A stretch of DNA of 64,000 nt from the NCBI GenBank assembly GCA_963678775.2, contig CAXXGR010000010.1, forward strand, positions 473,210 to 537,209, read 5' to 3'. Source of the DNA: JBFHIJ01 sp963678775. GTDB taxonomy: Bacteria; Bacteroidota; Ignavibacteria; Kapaibacteriales; UBA2268. Position numbers and translations under genes: made by a program. Shown piece by piece: positions 25,701 to 34,335 of this stretch. Position 1 is the first letter of the stretch. Every line of letters starts with the position of its first letter. Under the pieces are notes generated by a model, which saw only the letters and a list, made by a program, of their open reading frames with translations, did not search any database and was not told where the DNA came from.

Positions 25701-25859
25701 GATGGGAAAAGATACTTTGAGAATGTCCTGATGAGTACAGGTATTGGAGTCAGATCATATCTGTTAGGATTGCCGGTGAAGATGGATATTGCATGGAGAA
25801 ATGAATATCATAATTGGTCTAAACCATCGTATCTGTTTTCCTTAGGTTTTGATTTTTAA
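22770..25859 (+). CDS. peptidase-MA-like / TolB beta-propeller / outer-membrane barrel fusion protein
   Basis: About 1029 residues from the ATG at 22770, chosen for GGAG at 22761-22764; an ATG at 22755 adds five residues. A signal peptide (1-22) is followed by a zinc-peptidase-like domain (about 30-265) with 'HHELVHAV' (HExxH) and 'WMNEGFAEYES', whose Glu is placed as the third ligand in gluzincins. Then comes a TolB-type propeller (about 280-580) with repeated 'SPDG' strands: 'AISPDGEKIAYIAD', 'SWSPDGKHIVI', 'TWSPDGRYIAFSG'. The last 400 residues are rich in alternating aromatic strands and end in Phe ('YLFSLGFDF'), as in an outer-membrane barrel of the BamA/surface-antigen type. The family is common in FCB bacteria but its substrate is unknown. 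It probably acts at the periplasm/outer-membrane boundary. It sits between two terminators, as a single-gene unit. Confidence 0.85.
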   Translation: MKRLIYILIFLMLASLNDSIAQFGKNKVQYREYNWKYIQSKNFDVYYDKGSKDLAEYSAVIAEKSLTSIQNTLNFKLGKRVSMVVYDSHNDFQQTNVISSFMPEGVGGVTELFKNRVVVPFQGDFAQLRHVIHHELVHAVLNDLFFGGTFQSAISSNNTFAIPLWMNEGFAEYESIGGLNTATDMFMRDLAISENLPPLQRLGGYLAYRGGQTFFWYVSENYGKEKVGELIQKLKTYKNVDMAFESAFQLNLKEFSEKWEKDIKKYYWPDLEIFEDPKDFAVEITDHKENRNFYNTSPAISPDGEKIAYIADESGLFGIYIRDIDDKKTTRQLVSSFRTQDFEDLNILTPGISWSPDGKHIVISAKSGGNDALYITDIETEDYKKIKFDELRTIGSVTWSPDGRYIAFSGANGRESDIFTYDTKTEKLEHITTDIFSDKYPVWSSDSQKLYFISDRGNNTKGEVPKSFKLYNYDVEQSDIFIININDKVVKRITSSDYSNITSLAVSADEESLLFVADNNGISNIYKMNVSTNTVRPITNSIAGISQLHISTDDSKLLFAVQINGGYDIYMIRFPFERNLDVEKLPLTKLKKNKQESLALLESFEETKATQDKKLKGWGSFAFNFDRQQVVRENPDIKSSVLTSSNLIDTTDYDNFVENDYKISFSPDVVLANPGYSTYYGFQGVTQILYSDIMGNHQLFFQANLQTDIRNSQFMAAYSYLPKIIDYNFSIFHSSAYLYSNPEGEEAYTVNNLYRFRNYGLGVAASYPFDLFNRLEWGISWLNVSKENMLSPNQGDKSRMLFVPEGKFVHDDVLWGYFAPHKGSRYFVGFKGAPKLGNDNIGFINFDFDYRKYIPIGNYFSFAMRGAAGASFGPDPQRYFVGGVDNWINRKFSYSRLPFDNPEDYAFSQFVLPVRGWDISQIYGNKYFVTNIEFRFPMFQALVAGPVPILLQGVMGSFFFDMGAAWNDNLVISKVARDGKRYFENVLMSTGIGVRSYLLGLPVKMDIAWRNEYHNWSKPSYLFSLGFDF

Positions 25860-25879
25860 ATCTTGTAAATAAATCTTCT

Positions 25880-25915
25880 AAGTCTATATTTGATTGTAAA
25901 ATATAGACTTTTTTT
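25880..25915 (+). terminator. rho-independent terminator after the peptidase/TolB gene
   Basis: AAGTCTATATTT (25880-25891) pairs with AAATATAGACTT (25899-25910) around a 7-base loop: a 12-bp stem followed by a run of T. It lies 21 bases after the stop. Confidence 0.88.
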
Positions 25916-25967
25916 ATTTTAAGTATGGATTATTTTATGTAGTTATACAAAAAGTGTTAAATTTGTA

Positions 25968-28900
25968 ATGCAGCATAAAAAGATACTAATAATAGGGAAA
26001 TTTCAAATGCTTAGATTTCTTATAGCAATTCTGTGCGTCATAGCGCCATATAATATTTTATTCGCTTCTCAAAACATGGTAATCCTTGATAAAAACACTG
26101 ACAATTTTCCCGAAGTAAGTGTTAATTACTTCGTTTTTGACGACGCAAGTGTCCTGCCAAGGCATGACATTCAGTCGTCGCAGATAACTGTATTAGATAA
26201 TGGTGTGAACATGCCTGTCATTAATCATACTAATTATACAGGAGATTTGAATAAAAGCGTATCTTTAGATATTTGTTTTGATTTAGGTTTAAATAAAACA
26301 AATGGTAATTATAAATATGGAATTGACATAATCAATTATTTGCTTGAAAATTTTGATTTTGCACAAGCCGAAGTTGCGCTTTCTGCTTTTGATACATATA
26401 CTTTTTTATGTAAAGATTTTACTCAAGATAAAGATGTACTTGTAGACGCAGTAAAATTATATCATCTGTCTACAGGGTCTGACTTAAAAAATATCTTCAT
26501 GATGTCTCCTGGCGCTATTACAAAAGTTTTTGAGAAAGGTATATACAGCAAAAGTAGTCTGATTATAACTGATGGTAATAGTAACATATCTCTGTCTACT
26601 GCCCAAAAACAAGCCTACTTAGATGGGAATATCCAATTGAATATCATTTCTATTGGCACAATAGTTTCAGATGATTTAAAACAACTAGTAGCTGCTACAG
26701 ATGGTATTGTTTTAGAAAATATTTCTACTTCAGTACCATATAAAGATTATGCGCGTACAATATTAGCTAATATTTACAATATCAGTCCTGCGTCACTCAC
26801 TTGGGATGCCTCGTCTTCATGCGAGGATGTACACAATACTGAGATTTATATTCCTACGACAAATTCTGAATCCGGATTGAAATATGAAACCTCGCTTGCT
26901 TCTAAGAGACGTTTGGCATCTTTACCAAGCAATATAAAGTTTAACCCTATATTACCAGGAAACTTTGAATCAAAAGAAATAGTAATTGAAGCTGTAAATG
27001 GAGAAATTACTATAGATAAAATAACTTTAGAAAATGATGTTTTGTTTGAAATTACAGAAGGTGCCATTAGTTCTTCTCTGTTACTGGATGAAGGAGATCA
27101 GCATAAAGTAAAAGTCAAATATACACCTGTTGATTCTACTATTCAATTTACTAAATTGCTAATCCAATCCACAGCCTGTACAGGCAATGAAATTTTAATT
27201 GCAGCTGGTTATCCCAATACTCCTCCTAAGGAAAAAACAATAAAATTAACTTCTCCGGATTGCAATGAAACTTTGATATTAGGTGAAGAACACTATGTAG
27301 AGTGGGAAGGCTTGCTACCTGAAGATGTAATTCAACTTGAATATTCTTTAGATGATGGTAAAAATTGGTTGCCACTAGATTCTAATGTTAGAGGTTTGAA
27401 GTATAAATGGAATCTTCCACAAATTGAAACTGATGAAGCACTTGTAAAAATTATTCAACTATGGCCGAATAATGTTGGCCAGACGATGGATTTAAAACAC
27501 TGGGCACAGGTTAACAGTGCATCGTTTAACCAATTTGGAGATAGAGTAGTTACCGCTTCCAGTGATTCGTCAGCGATTGTATGGAATTCTAATACAGGAG
27601 TCAAAATACTAACTTTAGCTAAGCATAGCAATGACGTAAATTATGCGGTATTTAGCAATGATGGTAAATATATTGCTACTGCATCAAAAGATTCAACTGT
27701 AATTCTTTGGGATGCAACTACAGGCGACAGTTTAGGAACGGTAATACAATCAGAAAAAATAAATTCAGTTAACTTTTCACATAATTCGAAAGTATTCGTT
27801 ACAGCAACTTCTGATGGAACTGTAAAGATATATGATGTAAAAACTTTGGCACTTGTGCTAAATATAAACGCATATACTTCGACAAAGCGAGCATGGTATG
27901 CTGAATTTGATCCGACTGATAGTTATGTTTTGGCAGCAGGTAACTCAGTTTATGCTAAAATATATAATGTTGTTGGTACCAATGCAGGTACTTTATACAA
28001 GTCATTTAAAGTACAGGAAGCTGATTATGGAGATGTTGCGCATGCTACATTTAATGATAATGCGACTAAAGTAGCGTTGACTAGCTCTAATTTGAAAAGA
28101 ACTATCGTCTGGGATATGAAAAACTTGCCTGACAAGGATACATATTTTATTCAGGATTCGCTTTACTCTGTCTCTCATAATAAAGATACTTCTGATAACT
28201 ATTTTATCCGTCATGCCTCATTTTCTCGTGATAAAGATGGAGTAGAATATTTACTAACTTCAGGCACAGATAAGAAAGCCTATGTTTGGTATGCTGCTGA
28301 CGGTACTTTAAAAATAGAATTATTAGAACATAGAAGCACTGTTAGTACTGCTGTTATGAATTTTGATGGTAGTAGAGTATTGACTGCAAGCTGGGACAGC
28401 ACTGCAAAGGTGTGGAATCTTGACAAACGCGATCTACAAATGGATACAACTGATTGTACATTCAGCATTAAAAAGCCAAATATAACTTTAAATGATTTAT
28501 CATATGGAGATATTTATAGAGGTAATGTTATAGATTCTATGTTTAATCGAGTAATCGTAAATGATAATACATTTCCAATAGAAGTGAAATCAATTACATT
28601 GAATAACGATGCTGCTGAACAATTCTCTCTTATCTCCAAGTTGGATTTACCAATTATACTGATGCCTACGGAGGTTATCGATTTAGAATTTTCTATCTAC
28701 CCAAGAAATTCGGGGAATATAAAAGGTCAAATAGAAATAATGACTAGTGGCAATGCTACTTTTACGTCTGAAATTACAGCTAATGTGTTATCAGAGGGAC
28801 TTATCGTAAATAATAGTTATATAGATTTAGGCTTGGTCGATTTTGGAGAGTTTAAGGATTCAATATTGACTGCAGTAGTTACTAATACCAATAGTGTCGA

Positions 28901-29804
28901 TATAAATATTACCGATATCAAATTGGATGTACCGGAACCTGATAACTTTAAGATTATAGAAGGGGCAGATATTAGCACTATATCACCCGGTAAATCTAAA
29001 ACTTTTAAAGTTAGATATACCCCTTCAGACAATTTAAGAAACAATGCTGTTTTAACAGTATCGCATGATTTACATCAATATCCTGCAAGGATAAATTTAC
29101 TCGGTGAAGGTATAAGTCCTATAGTAAGTTCTTGTACTATTTATATTCCTGATGTTACTGGTGCTCCTGGTGATATTATCCAATTGCCAATCAAAATTAA
29201 AAATATTAACGAAGAAGGTATCAGAAAAACAATTTCCGGAATAACAACATATTTAAGTTTCAATGCTACGCTACTTGCGCCGGTGGATACTTATGATTAT
29301 GACATAATAGAAAATAATGTACGAACTATTGGTATAGACTTGCCACTAAGTTTTGGCGAAGATTCTACTTTGTCCACTATTAAATTCCATGTTGGACTTG
29401 GTAATTCTGTTAATTCTGAAATGACTTTAAAAAATTCTATACCTATTGGTTTAGGAAAATTTGATATTCAAGAAGAATCGTCTGTTTTCACTTTAACTGG
29501 ATTTTGTGACGATGATAATCCAAGACTTTTTGATCCTAACGGGAAATCTATTTTAGCTCAAAACATGCCGAATCCATTTACAACTGAAGCGAACGTAATG
29601 TTCGAGCTTCCAAAAGATTCTCATGTTAAATTTTATGTAGTAGATATGACCGGTAAAACAGTTCTAAATATAATTGATGCCAAACTGGAAAAAGGTGAAC
29701 ACAATATTCATATCGATGCAAGTAAATTAGGTACCGGAATTTATAGATACATTCTTAAAACTCCATATAAAATATATTCAAGAACCATGCAGATAATAAA
29801 ATAA
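25968..29804 (+). CDS. secreted VWA/WD40/ASH-type protein with T9SS sorting domain
   Basis: 1278 residues (an ATG at 26007 would give a cleaner signal peptide and 1265 residues). Order: signal peptide; a VWA-like domain (about 85-290) in which the metal-site D-x-S-x-S is not conserved ('SLDICFDLG'); beta-sandwich modules (300-500), including a 'SPDCNETLILGEEHYVEWEG' Ser-Thr-rich type repeat; a WD40 propeller (about 510-845) with classic blades such as 'SSDSSAIVWNSNTG', 'SKDSTVILWDATTG' and 'SWDSTAKVWNLD'; ASH/choice-of-anchor-like sandwiches (860-1070); a cohesin-like domain (1080-1185, 'DVTGAPGDIIQLPI'); and the sorting tail with 'QNMPNPF' and final 'SRTMQIIK'. It should be exported by T9SS and surface-attached. 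WD40 propellers outside the cytoplasm are unusual. It may be a protein-binding scaffold; the partner is unknown. hisS follows 12 bases later. Confidence 0.87.
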   Translation: MQHKKILIIGKFQMLRFLIAILCVIAPYNILFASQNMVILDKNTDNFPEVSVNYFVFDDASVLPRHDIQSSQITVLDNGVNMPVINHTNYTGDLNKSVSLDICFDLGLNKTNGNYKYGIDIINYLLENFDFAQAEVALSAFDTYTFLCKDFTQDKDVLVDAVKLYHLSTGSDLKNIFMMSPGAITKVFEKGIYSKSSLIITDGNSNISLSTAQKQAYLDGNIQLNIISIGTIVSDDLKQLVAATDGIVLENISTSVPYKDYARTILANIYNISPASLTWDASSSCEDVHNTEIYIPTTNSESGLKYETSLASKRRLASLPSNIKFNPILPGNFESKEIVIEAVNGEITIDKITLENDVLFEITEGAISSSLLLDEGDQHKVKVKYTPVDSTIQFTKLLIQSTACTGNEILIAAGYPNTPPKEKTIKLTSPDCNETLILGEEHYVEWEGLLPEDVIQLEYSLDDGKNWLPLDSNVRGLKYKWNLPQIETDEALVKIIQLWPNNVGQTMDLKHWAQVNSASFNQFGDRVVTASSDSSAIVWNSNTGVKILTLAKHSNDVNYAVFSNDGKYIATASKDSTVILWDATTGDSLGTVIQSEKINSVNFSHNSKVFVTATSDGTVKIYDVKTLALVLNINAYTSTKRAWYAEFDPTDSYVLAAGNSVYAKIYNVVGTNAGTLYKSFKVQEADYGDVAHATFNDNATKVALTSSNLKRTIVWDMKNLPDKDTYFIQDSLYSVSHNKDTSDNYFIRHASFSRDKDGVEYLLTSGTDKKAYVWYAADGTLKIELLEHRSTVSTAVMNFDGSRVLTASWDSTAKVWNLDKRDLQMDTTDCTFSIKKPNITLNDLSYGDIYRGNVIDSMFNRVIVNDNTFPIEVKSITLNNDAAEQFSLISKLDLPIILMPTEVIDLEFSIYPRNSGNIKGQIEIMTSGNATFTSEITANVLSEGLIVNNSYIDLGLVDFGEFKDSILTAVVTNTNSVDINITDIKLDVPEPDNFKIIEGADISTISPGKSKTFKVRYTPSDNLRNNAVLTVSHDLHQYPARINLLGEGISPIVSSCTIYIPDVTGAPGDIIQLPIKIKNINEEGIRKTISGITTYLSFNATLLAPVDTYDYDIIENNVRTIGIDLPLSFGEDSTLSTIKFHVGLGNSVNSEMTLKNSIPIGLGKFDIQEESSVFTLTGFCDDDNPRLFDPNGKSILAQNMPNPFTTEANVMFELPKDSHVKFYVVDMTGKTVLNIIDAKLEKGEHNIHIDASKLGTGIYRYILKTPYKIYSRTMQIIK

Positions 29805-29816
29805 GGAAAAACTAAG

Positions 29817-31073
29817 ATGATTCAAGCGATAAGAGGAACAAAAGATATATTGCCAAGTGAAATTGAGAATTGGTATTTTTTAGAAAATATTTTTAGATCT
29901 GTATCTGATACTTTTGGCTATAAAGAACTTAAAACACCAATATTTGAAAAAACTGAAGTATTTTCAAGAGGAATTGGTGATGGAACTGACATAGTAAATA
30001 AAGAAATGTATACTTTTGATGACAGAGGTGGTGAGTCTTTAACTCTTAGGCCTGAAGCAACTGCCGCATTAGTTAGAAGTGTTATTCAAAATAAATTAGC
30101 GAATGCAGGAACTGCCCAAAAATTTTGGTACTTTGGACCATTTTTTAGATATGAAAGACCTCAAAAAGGAAGGCTTAGACAATTTCACCAATATGGTGCA
30201 GAATGTTTAGCTACCGACAAACCGGAATCTGATGTAGAAGTAATTTTATTAGCTAACTCAATCATTAAAAAAGCCGGCATTAGCGACTATAAATTATTAT
30301 TAAATTCCTTAGGGAATGATAGTTCTAGAGCAGAATACAGAGAAGCTCTAATAAAATATTTAGAAAGTAAAAAAGATCTTTTATCTGAAGATAGCCAAAG
30401 CAGATTACAGATTAATCCTCTAAGAGTTTTAGATTCTAAAGATAAACGTGATATAGAAATAGTTGTAGATGCACCGATTCTTGCAAATTATTTTGATGAA
30501 GAAAGCAAGAATCACTTTGATATTGTGACTTCTATGCTTGATAGTTTAGGCGTACAGTACGAAATATCTCCTAAATTAGTACGAGGTTTGGACTACTATT
30601 CGCATACTGTATTTGAATTTCAGAGCTCTGCTTTGGGTGCTCAGGATTCATTTGGCGGTGGGGGTAGATATAATAAACTATTTTCTGAATTAGGAGGTAA
30701 AGACACTCCTGCTGTTGGGTTTGCTTTTGGTGTAGAAAGATTATTATTGATATTAGAAGAATTGAATTTACTTCCTGAAGTTAAAACAGATTGTGACATT
30801 TTTATTGTTGCAGCTGGTGAGGGTATTCAAAATTATTCTTTCAAGATTGCTCAAGAATTAAGGGACTCCGGTTTTAGGGTTGCAGTGGATTTAAACGATA
30901 GATCAATGAAAGCTCAAATGAGGGCTTCAAATAAATCCGGCGCAATTTTTACTATTTTAATTGGTGAGGATGAGCTAAATAACAATACTGTTACCATAAA
31001 AAACATGGGGGACAGTACTCAAGTAAATATTCCACACAAAGAATTGTCCAATTATACATTTAAAATTGCATAA
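29817..31073 (+). CDS. hisS: histidyl-tRNA synthetase
   Basis: 418 residues, a normal length for the class II enzyme that attaches His to tRNA-His. Visible: N-terminal 'AIRGTKDILP' ; motif 1 region 'KTPIFEKTEVFSRGIG'; motif 2 'FWYFGPFFRYERPQKGRLRQFHQYG'-type segment (about 103-127, with Arg of FRYERPQ and the RxRQFHQ loop); the His-binding motifs 'LVRGLDYYSHTVFEF' and 'GGGGRYNKL'; motif 3 'GFAFGVERLLLIL'; and a C-terminal anticodon-binding domain starting 'DIFIVAAG'. A ribosome site AAGGA precedes the ATG. It follows the WD40/T9SS gene by 12 bases and precedes a histidine kinase gene by two, so the three probably share a transcript although their roles are unrelated. Confidence 0.97.
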   Translation: MIQAIRGTKDILPSEIENWYFLENIFRSVSDTFGYKELKTPIFEKTEVFSRGIGDGTDIVNKEMYTFDDRGGESLTLRPEATAALVRSVIQNKLANAGTAQKFWYFGPFFRYERPQKGRLRQFHQYGAECLATDKPESDVEVILLANSIIKKAGISDYKLLLNSLGNDSSRAEYREALIKYLESKKDLLSEDSQSRLQINPLRVLDSKDKRDIEIVVDAPILANYFDEESKNHFDIVTSMLDSLGVQYEISPKLVRGLDYYSHTVFEFQSSALGAQDSFGGGGRYNKLFSELGGKDTPAVGFAFGVERLLLILEELNLLPEVKTDCDIFIVAAGEGIQNYSFKIAQELRDSGFRVAVDLNDRSMKAQMRASNKSGAIFTILIGEDELNNNTVTIKNMGDSTQVNIPHKELSNYTFKIA

Positions 31074-31075
31074 AT

Positions 31076-32362
31076 ATGGCTTATAGAAGCAGAGAAAAGT
31101 TTTTCGAGAATATATCGAAACCATTAGCTAAATGGCAAATAAAGTTATTATTTGCCATTTTGGCATTTTCTATAATTTTAGGAGTCATACTTTTTACTCA
31201 ATCTTTAGTCGAAGAGTTAGTAGATAGAGAAAAAAAGACCTTAAAACTCTATGCAAAAATAAATGAAGATTTTAATAACAGGATATTATCTAATCAGGAA
31301 ACTGATTACTTATATTTTATGTTAGATAATATCATTGAAAATATCAATTTCCCAATAATTGCAACTGATTCTGATGACAAACCTCAAGAGTCATTTGAAG
31401 CTTATACTCTAAATTTAAGCATTGATTTTTCAAAGCCTTTAGAAGAGCAAAGAAAAATAGTCAAATCAATTTTACAAGAAATGAAAGAAGACTACAAACC
31501 AATTATAATACATGGCCAAAACAACGAAGTGCTACTTAAGTTTTATTATGCACATTCACCAATCATTGACCAATTACGATATTTCCCCTTAATTGCAATG
31601 GTTGCAGTCGGCTCTTTTATTTTGATAGGATATTTCGCTTTCTCCGGCATTAGAAGGACTGAGGAATCCAAAGTATGGGTGGGCATGGCAAAGGAAGCTG
31701 CTCATCAACTGGGAACACCACTATCGAGCCTCTTAGCATGGATAGAAATATTAAAGTATAATAACGAAGATCCATCTTATGTTTCTGAAATCATAGGTGA
31801 AATGGAGCATGACCTAACACGTTTAAATACTATAACAACACGATTTTCCAAAATTGGCTCTCAACCTGAAAAAGAGCTGACTAATGTATCGGAACTCATA
31901 GAAAACGTCTGTAAGTATTATGAAGTAAGGTTGCCAAATGTATCCAAGAAAATCGAAATAATTAGAGACTTGCATGAATCATATATTGCTTTAGTCAATA
32001 GAGATTTGTTTGAATGGGTAATAGAGAACTTGCTTAAAAATGCAACAGAAGCTATAGAAAATGAAATAGGCAATATATATATTTATATGAGAGCAAACAC
32101 AGACCAAAAAATATTTATATATGTAAGAGATACGGGTAAGGGTATGAATAATCAACTTAAACGTATGATTTTTGTACCAGGCTACACAACTAAAAAACGG
32201 GGCTGGGGCTTAGGCTTGAGCTTAGTAAAAAGGATTGTAGAAGATTACCACAAAGGTAAAATTTATATAAAAGAAAGCAATCCCGGTAAAGGTACTACAT
32301 TTGCTATCGAATTACCTATGAACAAAGATATTAATAGTAGGATTCGTCGATCCACTTTTTAA
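31076..32362 (+). CDS. membrane sensor histidine kinase (HAMP-less)
   Basis: 428 residues, two bases after hisS. Order: membrane helix about 24-44 ('LLFAILAFSIILGVILF'); a periplasmic sensor of roughly 120 residues (45-170); second helix about 172-195; then directly a HisKA-type helix with His210 in 'EAAHQLGTPLSSLLAW', a form common in Bacteroidota; HATPase with 'NLLKNATEAI', 'RDTGKGM' and 'WGLGLSLVKRIV'. No HAMP, PAS or receiver domain. All catalytic elements are kept. Its partner regulator is not adjacent. The last 32 bases overlap the end of the convergent lipoprotein gene, a compact arrangement that may restrict both 3' ends. The stimulus is unknown. Confidence 0.92.
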   Translation: MAYRSREKFFENISKPLAKWQIKLLFAILAFSIILGVILFTQSLVEELVDREKKTLKLYAKINEDFNNRILSNQETDYLYFMLDNIIENINFPIIATDSDDKPQESFEAYTLNLSIDFSKPLEEQRKIVKSILQEMKEDYKPIIIHGQNNEVLLKFYYAHSPIIDQLRYFPLIAMVAVGSFILIGYFAFSGIRRTEESKVWVGMAKEAAHQLGTPLSSLLAWIEILKYNNEDPSYVSEIIGEMEHDLTRLNTITTRFSKIGSQPEKELTNVSELIENVCKYYEVRLPNVSKKIEIIRDLHESYIALVNRDLFEWVIENLLKNATEAIENEIGNIYIYMRANTDQKIFIYVRDTGKGMNNQLKRMIFVPGYTTKKRGWGLGLSLVKRIVEDYHKGKIYIKESNPGKGTTFAIELPMNKDINSRIRRSTF

Positions 32363-32834
32363 TTTTCCAAATTTCCATCTCATTATCTCTAGTCAGCGTA
32401 AAGATTACTTTGCCATAGAGATAAACTTTATCTTGCTCAGAAAAGGTTACAGAAAGCGTAAATCCTCTTGATATATCTTGCTGAGTAGAGTCGCCAACTG
32501 CAACTAACACATCATCCCATATCAGATTTAAATTTTGTGTACCATTGAAAAGATTATTTGTAGAAACCATATCTTCAGATCTGCCCCAAGATTTATTAAG
32601 ATCCGGCGACTCAGGGTTTTTGTATATAAAAGTAAAATCGTTAGCTAATAACTTACCATAAACAAGAGTATCTTTAAAAATATATGAATATTTAAAATTA
32701 GCAAATACACCATCTACTGTTTTTTGATCACCTAATATGTCTGAGGCATTTTGTTGATCTTTGATACCAGGTGCAAAAGGATTGGTGCATGCTAACATAA
32801 AACAAGCTAATACTATAAAATTTAAATACTTCAT
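32331..32834 (-). CDS. lipoprotein of unknown function (NTF2-like fold suspected)
   Basis: 167 residues. The N-terminus is a lipoprotein signal: Met-Lys, hydrophobic run, lipobox 'VLACFMLACT' with Cys16 (an earlier Cys11 is less well placed). The mature protein is alpha-beta and ends with a strand pattern 'YLYGKVIFTLTRDNEMEIWKIKKWIDES', similar to the ending of the neighbouring lipoprotein ('QGKLQFIII...LWFVYTWKDIS'). Both endings recall the NTF2/SnoaL fold often found in short lipoproteins of this phylum; this fold assignment is inference. It follows the other lipoprotein gene by four bases and is last in the YbaB-recR operon. Its stop overlaps the convergent kinase gene by 32 bases. Confidence 0.72.
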   Translation of the reverse strand: MKYLNFIVLACFMLACTNPFAPGIKDQQNASDILGDQKTVDGVFANFKYSYIFKDTLVYGKLLANDFTFIYKNPESPDLNKSWGRSEDMVSTNNLFNGTQNLNLIWDDVLVAVGDSTQQDISRGFTLSVTFSEQDKVYLYGKVIFTLTRDNEMEIWKIKKWIDESYY

Positions 32835-32838
32835 TTGG

Positions 32839-33414
32839 TTAACTCGTTGCTTTTAAATTACTCCAAGATTCAAATCCTTCTTTGGAAATGTCTTTCCATG
32901 TATATACAAACCATAAACCATTTAGTTTATTTTTTATTATAATAAACTGAAGTTTACCTTGGTAGATAGCTTCTTCTGCGGAAACATTTGCAGGTATCTT
33001 TAAAGAATAATCAGAAGTAAAAGAAATAGAATCCGGGCTTAAGGATTCATAATTTAACGCCGAAAGAGATAACTTTGGAGTTAATCCACTTTCCAAAGAA
33101 GCTATCTCTGTAGTAAAATATCTTTTCTCTTCATCTAAATTCCAATTTGAAAAAATATCTGAATATGAAGCTAACATTTCAGCTGTAGGATTAAAAATAA
33201 AACTCGGTAGGCTCGGATCGTTAACAAAGCAAGATAAATAATTGTCAGTATTTTTCTCAGTTATAGATTGCATTACATTTTGAATCACAAGGCTGTAAGT
33301 TGTAGGAGGAATAAAACTACTATTACCAGAAGAAGGTTCTTCGGGGTCTCTTGGTTCGAAAACCCCACAAGAACTAATCATCAATATTATTATCAGAGTA
33401 TAAATTATTCTCAT
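32839..33414 (-). CDS. lipoprotein of unknown function, paralogue of its neighbour
   Basis: 191 residues with a lipoprotein signal peptide ending 'MISSCG' (Cys16), then a Pro/Glu/Ser-rich tether ('EPRDPEEPSSGNSS'). The globular part begins 'YSLVIQNVMQSITEKNTDNYLSCF', which is the helical start seen in NTF2/SnoaL-like proteins, and ends in beta strands 'GKLQFIII' and 'GLWFVYTWKDIS', resembling the next gene. I infer a related fold and tandem duplication; no catalytic residues are evident. Its ATG overlaps the recR stop (ATGA, 33411-33414), so it is translated with recR, although a functional link to DNA repair is not expected. Confidence 0.75.
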   Translation of the reverse strand: MRIIYTLIIILMISSCGVFEPRDPEEPSSGNSSFIPPTTYSLVIQNVMQSITEKNTDNYLSCFVNDPSLPSFIFNPTAEMLASYSDIFSNWNLDEEKRYFTTEIASLESGLTPKLSLSALNYESLSPDSISFTSDYSLKIPANVSAEEAIYQGKLQFIIIKNKLNGLWFVYTWKDISKEGFESWSNLKATS

Positions 33415-34004
33415 ATAAAAATCCTACTCTCTAAGGCTTTCGAAAGAGTAGCTTCGTCAGAATATTCAATAGCACCACCCATAGGTAATCCACTTGCTAA
33501 TCTACTTACTTTGATGTCCAAAGTTTTTATCATTTTAGAAATGTATTGCATAGTAACCTCACCTTCGACGCTAGGGTTTATAGCCAAAATTACTTCATCA
33601 ATGTCATTTAATCTGCTTAGCAACTCTTTTATTTTTATATCTTCGGGGCCAATCCCATCTAAAGGATTTAAAATTCCGTGTAAGACGTGATATAAACCAT
33701 AAAACTCATTAGTTCTTTCAATAGCCAAAACATCATTTGGATCTTCTACTACGCAAATTACATTTTTTTGTCTTTTGTGTGAACTGCATATAGGGCAGGG
33801 ATCCTGTTCTGTGTAATTTAAACAAACAGAACAAAATTTCACGTGCTGCATCATATCTACCATAGAATTTGCAAACTTATCTACATATTCAGGAGGTTGT
33901 CTTAAAATATGATAAGTCAGTCTTTGAGCAGTTTTCCTACCAATAGAAGGTAATGAAGCAAACAAATCAATCACTTTATTTATAGATTCAGAAGAATATT
34001 GCAT
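33411..34004 (-). CDS. recR: recombination mediator protein RecR
   Basis: 197 residues, the normal length. RecR acts with RecF/RecO in loading RecA at single-strand gaps. Visible: helix-hairpin-helix 'LFASLPSIGRKTAQRLTYH' at the N-terminus (DNA binding); a C4 zinc finger 'FCSVCLNY...CPIC' (about 58-73); Toprim domain 'ICVVEDPNDVLAIERT' with the acidic residues and 'NPSVEGEVTMQYI'; and the C-terminal 'SRLASGLPMGGAIEYSDEATLSKAL' region (key residues GLPxGGxIEYxDExTL), which is diagnostic. It follows the YbaB gene by ten bases, the classical ybaB-recR pair; dnaX, often third in this cluster, is absent here. The stop overlaps the start of a lipoprotein gene. Confidence 0.97.
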   Translation of the reverse strand: MQYSSESINKVIDLFASLPSIGRKTAQRLTYHILRQPPEYVDKFANSMVDMMQHVKFCSVCLNYTEQDPCPICSSHKRQKNVICVVEDPNDVLAIERTNEFYGLYHVLHGILNPLDGIGPEDIKIKELLSRLNDIDEVILAINPSVEGEVTMQYISKMIKTLDIKVSRLASGLPMGGAIEYSDEATLSKALESRIFI

Positions 34005-34014
34005 TTATAAAGAC

Positions 34015-34335
34015 CTATAGATTTAATCCGGGTATTTTAGGAAGCATTCCTGAGAGACCGCCCATTTGATTTGAAGCCAAATCTTTTGCTTCTTTGTTTG
34101 CTTTATTAATTGCGGCAACTATCAAATCTTCAAGCATTTCTACATCTCTTGGGTCTACAGCTTCTTTCGCTATTTTAATTGATTTAATGTCCTGAGCGCC
34201 ATTCATAGTAACAGTAACCATGCCGCCACCAGATTCTGCAGTAATAATTTTAGCTTCTACTTCTTTTTTGACTTTTTCCATTTCTTCTTGCATTTTTTGA
34301 GCCTGCGCTAGCATGCTTTGCATATCAAATTGCAT
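34015..34335 (-). CDS. YbaB/EbfC family nucleoid-associated protein
   Basis: About 106 residues from the ATG at 34335, chosen because GAGG stands seven bases upstream; a TTG-started frame from 34359 would add eight residues. The family forms tweezer-like dimers that bind DNA and may organise the nucleoid or regulate genes. Visible: helical N-terminus 'MLAQAQKMQEEMEKVKKE', strand region 'ITAESGGGMVTVTMNGAQDIKSIKI', and 'DVEMLEDLIVAAINKANKEA', ending in a Gly/Met/Pro-rich tail ('QMGGLSGMLPKIPGL'). The match is full length. It opens the operon with recR and two lipoproteins. Confidence 0.93.
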   Translation of the reverse strand: MQFDMQSMLAQAQKMQEEMEKVKKEVEAKIITAESGGGMVTVTMNGAQDIKSIKIAKEAVDPRDVEMLEDLIVAAINKANKEAKDLASNQMGGLSGMLPKIPGLNL

